This document shows positions 46,853 to 55,069 of a DNA stretch of 64,000 nucleotides, piece after piece. The notes beneath the pieces are model-generated. The model saw only the letters and a program-made list of their open reading frames with translations. It was not told where the DNA came from and did not search any database. This DNA comes from Nevskia sp964451925 (lineage in GTDB: Bacteria; Pseudomonadota; Gammaproteobacteria; Nevskiales; Nevskiaceae): contig CAYVKA010000016.1 of assembly GCA_964451925.1 (NCBI GenBank), forward strand, positions 1 through 64,000. Direction: 5' to 3'. Every line of letters starts with the position of its first letter. Positions within the stretch are counted from its first letter, which is position 1. A program made the translations under genes and the position numbers.

Positions 46853-48366
46853 TGCTGTCCATGCATTCCATGAAACATCAGGCCGGTGGCGCTAGCGGTG
46901 GTCCGGACGCGGCTCCGCCCGCGCCTGTTGCCGGCCCCGTTGCCGTGAGCGGGCGCGTGCCGCTGGCTGTGGATCTCGACGGCACGCTGGTCTGTTCGGA
47001 CCTGCTGTTGGAGTCGGCCTTGATCGCCACCCGACGCCGCCCGTCGCTGCTGCTGCAGCTGCCCGGTTGGTTGCTGCATGGGCGTGCCGCCTTGAAACAG
47101 CAATTGGCGCGCGAAGGCCTGCCCGACGCTCACAGCCTTCCGTATCGGCAGGATCTGCTCGAATATCTGCGTGAACAGAAACGTCTCGGCCGGCGGATCG
47201 TTCTGGTCACCGCGGCGGATCGGCGCGTGGCTGAAGCGGTGTCGGCGGAAACCGGATTGTTTGACGCCGTGTACGCCAGTGACGGACATAGCAATCTGGC
47301 CGGCAAGTGCAAGCGCGACCGGCTGACGCAGCTCTTCGGCCCCGCTGGTTTCGACTACATCGGCAACAGCCGGCGCGACCTGCCGGTGTGGCAGGCGGCG
47401 CACGCGGCGTTGATTGCTGGCGCACACCGCGGCCTGCGCCGGGCAATCGAAAAAACCCGCCCGGTGGAGCGCGTTTTCAGCGCCGGCGATGGGACCTGGC
47501 GCGACGTCCTGCGTCAGTTGCGCCCGCATCAGTGGCTGAAAAATCTGCTGGTGTTCCTGCCGCTGCTGGGCGCGCATCGGCTGGTCGATCCCGAGTTGCT
47601 GCCGCGCGCGCTGCTGGCATTCGTGGCGTTCACGCTTTGCGCTTCCGGTGTATACGTGCTCAACGACTTGCTGGATCTGCCAACCGATCGGCGTCATCCG
47701 CACAAACGCCTGCGGCCGCTGGCGTCCGGGCGGGTGCCGATTCGGGGGGCGCTGGGGCTGTTGGGAATGCTGCTGCTGGGCGCCATACTGGTCGGCCTCC
47801 AGCTGCCGGGGTACTTTCTGCCGGTGCTGGCGGCGTATTTCGTGACCACCCTGGCTTATTCGATGGGTCTGAAGGATCACGCGGTGCTTGATGTGCTGAT
47901 CCTGGCCGGCGGCTACGCGGCGAGGGTTGCGGCGGGCTCGGTGGCGGTGGGGATCGCGCCGTCGGCCTGGCTGCTCGCATTCTGCATGTTCCTGTTCTTC
48001 AGTCTGGCGCTGGTCAAGCGATTCGCCGAACTGGTCGCGCTGCGGCCCGCGGCAAACGGCAAGGCTCATGCGCGCGGCTACGTTCTGGACGACGCCGGCG
48101 TGGTCGCCGCGCAAGGCATCGCCAGCGGCTATATCGGTGTATTGGTGCTCGCGCTGTATACCAACAGCGCCATGGTGCAGGCGATACACGGCCGTTATTG
48201 GGTGTTCTGGGGCATCTGCCTGTTGCTGTGGTGCTGGATCAGTCATTTGTGGCTGATGGCGGACCGCGGCCTGATTGCCGACGATCCGGTGGTTTTCGCG
48301 CTGCGCAATGGCTCAAGCCGGGTGCTGCTGCTCGGCATCGTGGCACTGAGCCTGGTGGCCATCTAG
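46852..48366 (+). CDS. HAD phosphatase fused to UbiA prenyltransferase
   Basis: 504 residues from the ATG overlapping the upstream stop. Residues about 30-205 are a HAD domain: VDLDGTLVCSDLLLES (nucleophile and acid Asp), VLVTAADRRVAEAV, and FDYIGNSRRDLPVW for the Mg site. Residues about 215-504 are a UbiA-type prenyltransferase with about eight membrane helices. Its Asp motifs are NDLLDLPTDRRHPHKRLRPLASG (first) and YSMGLKDHAVLDVLILAGGY (second). Relatives make polyprenyl-phospho-pentose precursors (decaprenyl-phosphoryl-5-phosphoribose synthase), with the HAD domain fit to remove the 5-phosphate. The adjacent epimerase would then alter the sugar. Substrates are inferred. Confidence 0.9.
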   Translation: MLSMHSMKHQAGGASGGPDAAPPAPVAGPVAVSGRVPLAVDLDGTLVCSDLLLESALIATRRRPSLLLQLPGWLLHGRAALKQQLAREGLPDAHSLPYRQDLLEYLREQKRLGRRIVLVTAADRRVAEAVSAETGLFDAVYASDGHSNLAGKCKRDRLTQLFGPAGFDYIGNSRRDLPVWQAAHAALIAGAHRGLRRAIEKTRPVERVFSAGDGTWRDVLRQLRPHQWLKNLLVFLPLLGAHRLVDPELLPRALLAFVAFTLCASGVYVLNDLLDLPTDRRHPHKRLRPLASGRVPIRGALGLLGMLLLGAILVGLQLPGYFLPVLAAYFVTTLAYSMGLKDHAVLDVLILAGGYAARVAAGSVAVGIAPSAWLLAFCMFLFFSLALVKRFAELVALRPAANGKAHARGYVLDDAGVVAAQGIASGYIGVLVLALYTNSAMVQAIHGRYWVFWGICLLLWCWISHLWLMADRGLIADDPVVFALRNGSSRVLLLGIVALSLVAI

Positions 48367-50064
48367 ATGGGCTGCCCGCGGCGCTGCGCCGCCTTCCTGC
48401 TGCTGGCCTGGGCCGCGGGCCCGGCGTTGCGCCACGCATTGGCCCAGGACGCAGCGGCAAGCATTATCGATCTGCAGGCCGCTCGTCAGAGCGTGTCGCT
48501 CGATATGCCTTCCGGCGGGCACGCCACCCTGATCAATCTGAATCCGCGGATCGGCGTCTGGTACATGCTGGTACTGCAGCGGAACGGCCAGACCCGCTCC
48601 TACCATCTCGAAAATCCCGCGCCGCGGAGCAATGAAATCCGTCTGGACCCGCAAGGGCTGCTGATCGCCGGCAAGGAGCAGAGCGACCGCTGCGTGCTGT
48701 GGCAAAACAGCGGCGGTGCGCTCGAAGCGGCGCAACGTTCGGGGGAGCCCTACGCCGCCTTGTGCGGGGCGCGCCTGTATCTGCGCAATGCTGCGACCGG
48801 CAGCTACACCCGCCTGGAGCAGGCTACCAACTTTCTCCGCGACCATGTCTGGGGCGGTGAGCGGATCATCAGCTTCGTCCGCGACCAGTTCTACCAGGAC
48901 GCGTTTCTCGAGCACGCCACGCCCGCTGCGGCGCCCGGCGGCGGGTCGGCAACGGGCGAAGCGCGGCCGCAGGCGGCGCAAATGGCCGCCCCGGACGCCG
49001 GCGCGGTCGAACCCGGGGACGTGGCGCTGGACCTGGGTGGCAGCGTGCGCAGCTTGGTGCTCGGCCAATGGTATCCCCTGCAAGGCGCGGACGGGATCTA
49101 CCTGAGTGCGGTGCAGGCGCAGGCCGTAGCGCCGCGGGTCGAGCCGCGCCTGCGCGGCCGGGTCGAGGATCTCGATAGCGTGGAGGCTTCGGCGCTGGAT
49201 TACCTGGTGGCTTTCGACCTGAAGCGCTTTGACCTCGGCTTCGCACTGGGCACCGACCATCCGCGGCTGGGTTGGTCCGAGCGGGTGCTGGATTCGGTGC
49301 GGGTGGCTGGTCTGCCCGGCCCGGACGGCATCGACAGCGATGCCCCGCTGGCGCGCACCGGCATGGTCAGCCCGGCGTGGAGTCCCACGGTGGCGGCCAC
49401 CTTTACCGGCGGCTTCAAGCGCGAGCACGGTGCTTTCCGCTATGGGCCGCTCGCCTACCGCAACCGCGGTTCGCACTATGGCTTCATCGAGGAGGGAGTG
49501 CTGTTCAGCAGGCTGCAGCCGGGTCTTGCCACGCTGTATGTGCTCGATGACGGCAGCATTGGCATGAAAACCTGGGAAGCGGCCGACGCGCCCATGCTGC
49601 CGCGCATCCGCTACGCGCGCCAGAATGGCGTGGCGCTGATCGATCAGGATTCGCTGAGCGGCACGCCGCAGCCCGCGCCTCTGGTCTCACAATGGGGCCC
49701 GGGCAACTGGTCCGGATCGAAGGACGAGCGCTTCCGCACGTTGCGCGCGGGTGTGTGCCTGTCCGCTGCGCCCGGGCGGAACTTCCTCGTCTACGGTTAT
49801 TTTTCATCCGCCACGCCGCGGGCCATGGCGCGCGTATTCCAGGCCTACGGCTGCAGCTATGCCATGCACCTGGACATGAATGCGCTGGAGCACACCTATC
49901 TGGCAGTCTACACCCAGTCCGGGCAGAAGCGGCTGGTGCAGCACCTGATCCAGGGCATGGAGGAAGTGGACAAGAAGGGCGGCGACCGCTTTGCGCCGCG
50001 CTTCCTCAGCTTCCCGGACGACCGGGACTTTTTCTACCTGATGCGCCGCGGGGGGCAACCATGA
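48367..50064 (+). CDS. Secreted hypothetical protein, weak phosphodiester-glycosidase likeness
   Basis: 565 residues starting directly after the HAD-UbiA stop, with no separate ribosome site. Signal peptide MGCPRRCAAFLLLAWAAG... ends near ALA-QD (residue 27). The N-terminal region (VSLDMPSGGHATLINLNPRIGVWYML) and an Ala/Gly linker (about 186-215) precede a C-terminal domain. That domain has ATFTGGFKREHGAF, LYVLDDGSIGMKTW, FRTLRAGVCL and FQAYGCSYAMHLDMNALEHTYL. The order GGF - dGxxxxxxW - G-LDxN recalls NAGPA-type phosphodiester glycosidases, by eye only. The setting beside a polyprenyl-sugar pathway would fit an exported glycan enzyme. It overlaps the next gene by ATGA. Confidence 0.75.
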   Translation: MGCPRRCAAFLLLAWAAGPALRHALAQDAAASIIDLQAARQSVSLDMPSGGHATLINLNPRIGVWYMLVLQRNGQTRSYHLENPAPRSNEIRLDPQGLLIAGKEQSDRCVLWQNSGGALEAAQRSGEPYAALCGARLYLRNAATGSYTRLEQATNFLRDHVWGGERIISFVRDQFYQDAFLEHATPAAAPGGGSATGEARPQAAQMAAPDAGAVEPGDVALDLGGSVRSLVLGQWYPLQGADGIYLSAVQAQAVAPRVEPRLRGRVEDLDSVEASALDYLVAFDLKRFDLGFALGTDHPRLGWSERVLDSVRVAGLPGPDGIDSDAPLARTGMVSPAWSPTVAATFTGGFKREHGAFRYGPLAYRNRGSHYGFIEEGVLFSRLQPGLATLYVLDDGSIGMKTWEAADAPMLPRIRYARQNGVALIDQDSLSGTPQPAPLVSQWGPGNWSGSKDERFRTLRAGVCLSAAPGRNFLVYGYFSSATPRAMARVFQAYGCSYAMHLDMNALEHTYLAVYTQSGQKRLVQHLIQGMEEVDKKGGDRFAPRFLSFPDDRDFFYLMRRGGQP

Positions 50065-51062
50065 AACGGATCGTGTGGGGGATGATCGGCGTGCTGCTGT
50101 GCCTGAGCGCAGCCGGGCCTGTAGCCGGAGCCACGTTGGCGCAGCAGAACGAACTGCTGTTCGAGCTGCTGCAGAAGGACCAGGGATTGAGCGTGGCGCA
50201 GCTGGATACGATCCGCGTCATTTTCCAGCGTTCCGGATTCATCGGCCAGGGCAATCCGGCAGTGACCGAGCATCCGGATACGCCGGGCGGCTGCCATGCC
50301 AGGCTGGAGGCGGAGTCGCAGTCTTATGCCAATCCGCGTTTCGAGGCAATCTGCCATGCCCGCTACATGGCCCCGCTCTATGACCCGAGAACGCAGAAGC
50401 CGGAGCAGGCGAAGGTCTGCATCGACCAGTTCGAATTCCCCGATATCCCCTGCGAATACCCGGTGGTGTGGGTGCGTGCGCGCGAAGCGGCGGAAATCTG
50501 CGCCGCCGAAGGCAAGCGCCTGTGCGATGCGCACGAGTGGGAGGGCGCCTGTGCCGGCGCGCTGGAGCCGCCGGACTATCGCTTCGACCTGGCGCAGGGC
50601 GTGAGCCCGGAGGAGGGCATCCATCGCATGCGCGCCGCGCACAACCTGGCCTATCGCTCCAGCAAGACCTGGAGCTACGGCCCGGCTTACCGCACCGGCG
50701 TCTGCGCTGCAGCCAGCCACAAGACTCCGGGCTGCCCCGGCGGCAACTGGAGCAAGTGCGGTTCCAACACCTATCCGGCAGGGGACTTTCCCGCCTGTCA
50801 CAGCCCGCTGGGCGTGTACGACCTCAACGGCAACGCCGCCGAGCACATGAACCTGCCCCTGAACGAATCGCAGATGGCCAGCCGTGGCAGCAAGGAGCTG
50901 GGCTATACCGAGATGAAAGGCAGCTGGTTCATATTCGACACCTACCATGCGCACGAGGACTGGTGCCGCTGGCGCGCACCGTTCTGGCACGGCACACGGG
51001 TGCTCGACCCGGACAGCCATGCCAACTATCACCTCGGATTCCGGTGCTGCAAGGATCCCTGA
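50061..51062 (+). CDS. Secreted formylglycine-generating-enzyme-like (SUMF1) protein
   Basis: 333 residues; its ATG overlaps the preceding stop (ATGA). Signal peptide MKRIVWGMIGVLLCLSAAGPVAGA. The FGE-sulfatase (PF03781-type) domain spans about 110-333: VCIDQFEFPDIPCEYPVVWVRAREAAEICAAEGKRLCDAHEWEGAC, GVYDLNGNAAEHMNL, MKGSWFIFD and a terminal NYHLGFRCC. Domain hallmarks (DxNGNxxE, G-S-W, GFRC) are kept. The copper-binding Cys pair of true FGE is not obvious, so it may be a binding or oxidising relative rather than a sulfatase activator; no sulfatase is nearby. Last gene of the operon. Confidence 0.87.
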   Translation: MKRIVWGMIGVLLCLSAAGPVAGATLAQQNELLFELLQKDQGLSVAQLDTIRVIFQRSGFIGQGNPAVTEHPDTPGGCHARLEAESQSYANPRFEAICHARYMAPLYDPRTQKPEQAKVCIDQFEFPDIPCEYPVVWVRAREAAEICAAEGKRLCDAHEWEGACAGALEPPDYRFDLAQGVSPEEGIHRMRAAHNLAYRSSKTWSYGPAYRTGVCAAASHKTPGCPGGNWSKCGSNTYPAGDFPACHSPLGVYDLNGNAAEHMNLPLNESQMASRGSKELGYTEMKGSWFIFDTYHAHEDWCRWRAPFWHGTRVLDPDSHANYHLGFRCCKDP

Positions 51063-51212
51063 CCGAGTCCGCGGGCGCCGCCGTGCCTCGACAGTGGGCA
51101 GGGCGCTCCGTGCGCTTGCCTGATCGGCCCCCGATCGGCCCGTGATTGGTCTATTACGTTAGCCGGGGCGATGGTGCCCAGGGGCGGAGGCCATCTTCCA
51201 CTGTGGGCACGA

Positions 51213-51782
51213 TCAACAAGCTGGCCGCAGCAGATAGGTCACGCTGGTGCTGCCATCGGCCGTGCTCGACCGCAGGCAGACACTGCTGATGCCGTTGCTC
51301 CAGCGCGCCGACCAAAGATTGTCATCCACATCCGTGCTGTCCGGCTGACCGAATTTCTCGCTCAGGCGCCTGAAGGCGCGCGCCCGCGCGGAACCGGGCA
51401 TGGCCAGGGTGATCTGCTGCAAGGCGACGGATTCGCCCTTGTGCCGGGCGAAAAAGACGAAATAGTAAGCCCGCACCGGGATTTCACCGAGCCGGATCAC
51501 GCTGGCCTTGCGGTGGCCGTCCTGCGCCGGGCGTGTCCAGGCACAGCGGAATACTTCGCGCCGCCCGTCGAGCGGGTCCAGAACCCGCAAGCAGCTTGCC
51601 TTGGCCTCTGCCGCGTCGTCGACCGGCGGTGGTGCGGCCTTGAACTCCGCCAGGCTCATGCCGAGCTGCAGGCTGCGGAATGTATAGGGCTGCGCCGCGG
51701 GGTCCGGGTCTGCACCCGACGCAGCGGCGCAGGCGGCCAGCAGCATGGCGGTAGGCACAGCACGCATCAGAATTCTGTACAT
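51213..51782 (-). CDS. Hypothetical lipoprotein
   Basis: 189 residues with a lipoprotein signal (PTAMLLAACAAASG; lipobox LAAC, Cys near residue 18). The mature part (YTFRSLQLGMSLAEFKAAPPP) has the short G-M-S-x-x-E-F motif typical of small periplasmic proteins that compare gene dosage or flux, and ends RWSNGISSVCLRSSTADGSTSVTYLL. Two conserved-looking Cys pairs are present. It is seven bases downstream of the CBS-BON gene on the same strand, so probably co-transcribed. ATG at 51782 has no clear ribosome site; ATG six codons on is an alternative. Function unknown. Confidence 0.7.
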   Translation of the reverse strand: MYRILMRAVPTAMLLAACAAASGADPDPAAQPYTFRSLQLGMSLAEFKAAPPPVDDAAEAKASCLRVLDPLDGRREVFRCAWTRPAQDGHRKASVIRLGEIPVRAYYFVFFARHKGESVALQQITLAMPGSARARAFRRLSEKFGQPDSTDVDDNLWSARWSNGISSVCLRSSTADGSTSVTYLLRPAC

Positions 51783-51789
51783 GACGCGA

Positions 51790-52506
51790 TCAGGCGGTTT
51801 CGGGCGGGTTCTGCACCACCATCCCGCTGTTGCTGTCGATGGTTGTCAGCTGATCGCGCACGGCCTTGACCCCCGTGGCGTTCTCCGCCAGGACCTTCAG
51901 CGCGGCGCGCGTGCGCTCGTCGCCGATGACGCCGTGCAGCGTCACTACGCCGTCCTTCACCGCCACCGCCACGGTGGCGCGCGGTCCCCAGGGCAGCCGG
52001 TCGATCTGCAGCAGCAGGCTGCGCCGGATTCCCTCATCGGAGGTGTCGGCCGGCACCGCCACGGACGCGACCGCCAGGCAGCTGCGCAGCAGGTCGGCGC
52101 GGCTGAGCATGCCGATGACGTGGCCGCGGCGGATCACCGGAAGGCGCTTGATGTGATGGTGCTCCATCAGGCGCACGGCTTCGCTGAGGGGCGCGTCGTC
52201 GGCCACCGTCACCACGTCGCCGCTCATGATTTCCCCGACCTTGCGGCCGTGCGTGCCGACATATTCTCCCGCCAGGCGGCCCGGGCCGAGCAGAAACTCC
52301 AGCCAGTGCGGATGATGCTGCTCGGTGCCCAACTCGGCGCGGCGCAGGAAATCGCCCTCGGTCACCATCCCGGCCAGGTTGCCCTGGGCGTCGATCACCG
52401 GAAGGCCGCTGATTTTCAGCTCCAGCATCAGGTGCAGCGCCTCCAGCACGCTCGCGTCGGAGCGGATGCTGATCAGGCCCTCGGTCACGGCGTCGGCGAC
52501 TTTCAT
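51790..52506 (-). CDS. CBS-pair and BON domain protein
   Basis: 238 residues from ATG at 52506. The first CBS domain is at 1-60 (VADAVTEGLISIRSDASVLEALHLMLELKISGLPVID); after an insert with HHPHW, the second is at about 90-145 (VGEIMSGDVVTVADDAPLSEAVRLM; HHHIKRLPVIRRGHVIGMLSRADLLR). A BON domain follows at about 165-230 (GPRATVAVAVKDGVVTLHGVIGDERTRAALKVLAENATGVKAV). CBS pairs bind adenine nucleotides and report energy state; BON domains bind lipids or membranes. A perfect FNR-type box sits about 60 bp upstream. Genes of this build are often found in anaerobic or stress regulons. Confidence 0.93.
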   Translation of the reverse strand: MKVADAVTEGLISIRSDASVLEALHLMLELKISGLPVIDAQGNLAGMVTEGDFLRRAELGTEQHHPHWLEFLLGPGRLAGEYVGTHGRKVGEIMSGDVVTVADDAPLSEAVRLMEHHHIKRLPVIRRGHVIGMLSRADLLRSCLAVASVAVPADTSDEGIRRSLLLQIDRLPWGPRATVAVAVKDGVVTLHGVIGDERTRAALKVLAENATGVKAVRDQLTTIDSNSGMVVQNPPETA

Positions 52507-52561
52507 GGTGCGGTCCAGTGCGATGTTGTTCGCAGTATCGTCACATCCGCCGGGCACGGCC

Positions 52562-52575
52562 TTGATCTGCATCAA
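52562..52575. promoter_or_regulatory. Perfect FNR/ANR-type palindrome before the CBS-BON gene
   Basis: TTGATCTGCATCAA is a perfect site that overlaps the last codons of ppsA. On the minus strand GATACT (52539-52534, four of six -10 bases) gives a start near 52527 and puts the site centre at -41.5, exactly the class II position. The gene start is 52506. Confidence 0.75.
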
Positions 52576-54977
52576 CGGGCTGTGGCCGGCGGCGCCATGT
52601 GCTCGGCCTCGGCGACGTTGTTCTTGACCGCCAGGAAGCTGGCCGGGTTGACCGATATCGAGTCGATGCCCGCCTGCACCAGGAACTGCGCGAAGGCCGG
52701 ATGGCTGCTGGGCGCCTCGCCGCACAAGCCGACACCGACGCCGGCGCGGTGGGCGCGGGCGATGACGTTTTCGATCATCCACATCACCGCGGCGCTGCGT
52801 TCGCTGAACAGCGGCGCCAGCTCGTCGGAATCGCGGTCCACGCCGAGCGTCAGCTGGGTCAGGTCGTTGCTGCCGATGGAAAAGCCATCGAAGCGGCGGG
52901 CGAACTCCTCCGCCTGGATCACGTTGGAGGGAATCTCGCACATGACGTAGACCTTGAGCCCCTGCTCACCGCGAACCAGTCCGTTTTGCGTCATCACCTC
53001 CAGCACGCGGTCCGCTTCCTCCGGAGTACGGCAGAAGGGGATCATGACGATGACGTTGCGGAAGCCGAGGCGCTCGCGCAGCCGCCGGATGGCCCTGCAC
53101 TCCAGCGCAAAGCCGTCACGGTAGCGCGGCGAGTAGTAACGCGATGCGCCGCGGAAGCCGATCATCGGGTTTTCCTCGTGCGGCTCGAATGCGGCGCCGC
53201 CGAGCAGGTTGGCGTATTCGTTGGTCTTGAAGTCGCTCATCCGCACGATCACCGGCTTCGGATGGCAGAAGGCGGCCAGGCGGGCCAGCCCGCAGGCCAG
53301 CCGGTCGACAAAGTAGTCGGACTTGTCGGCATAGCCGCGCGTCAGGCGCTCGATCGACTCGCGCGCGGCCGGGTCGGTCACGCGGTCGAAGTGGGCCAAG
53401 GCCATCGGGTGAATGCGGATGGCGTTGCTGATCAGGAATTCGATGCGCGCCAGGCCCACGCCATCGGCCGGCAGCCGCTACCAGCGGAACGCCGCGGCGG
53501 GATTGGCCAGGTTGAGCATGACGCGGGTGCGCGTGGCGGGTACGTGGTCGAGGTCGATGTCCTGGGTCTCGATCTGCGCGATGCCTTCGTAGACCTGTCC
53601 GGTATCGCCCTCGGCGCAGGACACGGTGATCTCCTGTTCGGGATGCAGCAGATAGGTGGCCTGGCCGGTGCCGATCAGCGCCGGCACGCCCAGTTCCCGG
53701 CTGACGATTGCCGCGTGCGAGGTGCGGCCGCCGTGGTCGGTGACGATGGCGCTGGCCTTCTTCATGATCGGCACCCAGTCCGGGTCGGTGTTTTCCGTGA
53801 CCAGGATGGCGCCGGCCGGGAAGGTGTCGAGCGCGTGCGGATCGCGCACGATACAGACCTTTCCGGACACGGCGGCTTGGCCGATGGCCAGGCCGCTCAG
53901 CAGCTTGCGGCCGGCGTCCTTGATGCGATAGCTGCGCATGGCGGCATGGCCGCGGCGCGATTGCACGGTTTCCGGCCTGGCCTGGACCACGAACAGCTCT
54001 CCGCTGCCACCGTCCTTGGCCCACTCCATGTCCATGGCCACGCCATAGTGCTGTTCGATGGCGCAGGCCCAGCGCGCCAGTTGCAGGATCTCCGTTTCGC
54101 CCAGCACGTACTGTTCGCGCTCGGCCTGCGAGGTGGGGACGGTGCGGGTGGTGCGGCCGGTCTCCGCCGCATAGAGCATCTTGATGGTCTTGGCCCCGAG
54201 CCGCCGGTCGATGACCGGCGTCAGCGCCGGGTCGGCCAGCAGCGGCTTGAACACGGTGTATTCGTCCGGGTCCACCTGTCCCTGCACCACCGTCTCGCCC
54301 AGGCCCCAGGCGGCGTTGATCAGGACCACGCGGTCGAATCCGGTTTCAGTGTCGAGCGAGAACATCACGCCGGAACTGGCGCGGTCGGAGCGCACCATCT
54401 GCTGCACACCGACCGACAGCCCGACCTTTAAATGGTCGAAGCCGCGCTGCTGGCGGTAGCTGATCGCACGGTCGGTGAACAGTGACGCGAAGCAGGCGCG
54501 GCACGCCTCGAGCAGCGCGGTTTCGCCGGTGATGTTGAGAAAGGTTTCCTGCTGCCCGGCAAAGCTGGCGTCGGGCAGGTCCTCGGCGGTCGCGCTGGAG
54601 CGGACGGCCACATTGGCCTGCGCCACGCCGATGCGGGCGGAGAGTTGGCGATAGGCCTGGGTGATGGCTGCGGCGGTCGGTTCGGGCCAGCGGCCGCGCA
54701 GAAACGCACGGCGGATGGTATCCCCGGCCTCGGCCAGTGGCATTGCGCTGTTGCTCCATCCGGCCAGCGTCTCGCGGATCAGCGGTTCCAGGCCGTTGGC
54801 CTCGACGAAACGGCGGTAGGCGGCGGTGGTGGTGGCGAAGCCCGGCGGAACCTTCACGCCCTGGGCCCCCAGCGCACGGATCAATTCCCCTAGCGAGGCG
54901 TTTTTGCCGCCGACCAGAGCGACATCGCCGCGGCCGACGGATTCCAGCATCACGACCTCGTCTGGCTGCCTGGTCAT
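52572..54977 (-). pseudogene. ppsA: PEP synthase interrupted by one in-frame amber codon
   Basis: Together the frame has 800 sense codons, normal for PEP synthase (pyruvate, water dikinase), from ATG at 54977 (GGAG eight bases before). The ATP-grasp part (VGGKNASLGELIRAL; VAVRSSATAEDLPDASFAGQQETFLN) and the phosphohistidine domain (GGRTSHAAIVSRELGVPALIG, catalytic His about 420) are intact. A TAG (53480-53478) follows NLANPAAAFRW. The same frame then resumes with RLPADGVGLARIEF and runs 300 codons through the PEP/pyruvate barrel, with catalytic Cys in GLCGEAPSSHPAF. No frameshift is present. TGG-TAG-CGG differs by one base from a Ser codon (TCG). Recent nonsense mutation, sequencing error or leaky readthrough are all possible. 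Confidence 0.85.
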
Positions 54978-55036
54978 CGTCTCTGCTCCGGTCGATTGCG
55001 ATCGGAGCATGCTGCGCCGGCCTGCCTCGCTCGGCA

Positions 55037-55050
55037 TTGATCTCGGTCAA
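55037..55050 (-). promoter_or_regulatory. FNR/ANR-type box upstream of ppsA
   Basis: Read on the minus strand, TTGACCGAGATCAA matches TTGAT-N4-ATCAA with one mismatch, the same variant half-site as in the groEL box. It lies in the 92-bp gap between glgA and ppsA, centred about 66 bp before the ppsA ATG. The expected -10 position holds only a weak hexamer. Confidence 0.6.
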
Positions 55051-55069
55051 GCGGCGCGGGGAGCGGCTG

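Noticed and set aside
51122..51136. GATCGG-CCC-CCGATC hairpin as a terminator
   Set aside because: Six-base stem with no T tract on either side.
52572..53459. C-terminal half of PEP synthase as an independent gene
   Set aside because: The only start would be an internal GTG without a ribosome site; the frame is continuous with the upstream half apart from one TAG.
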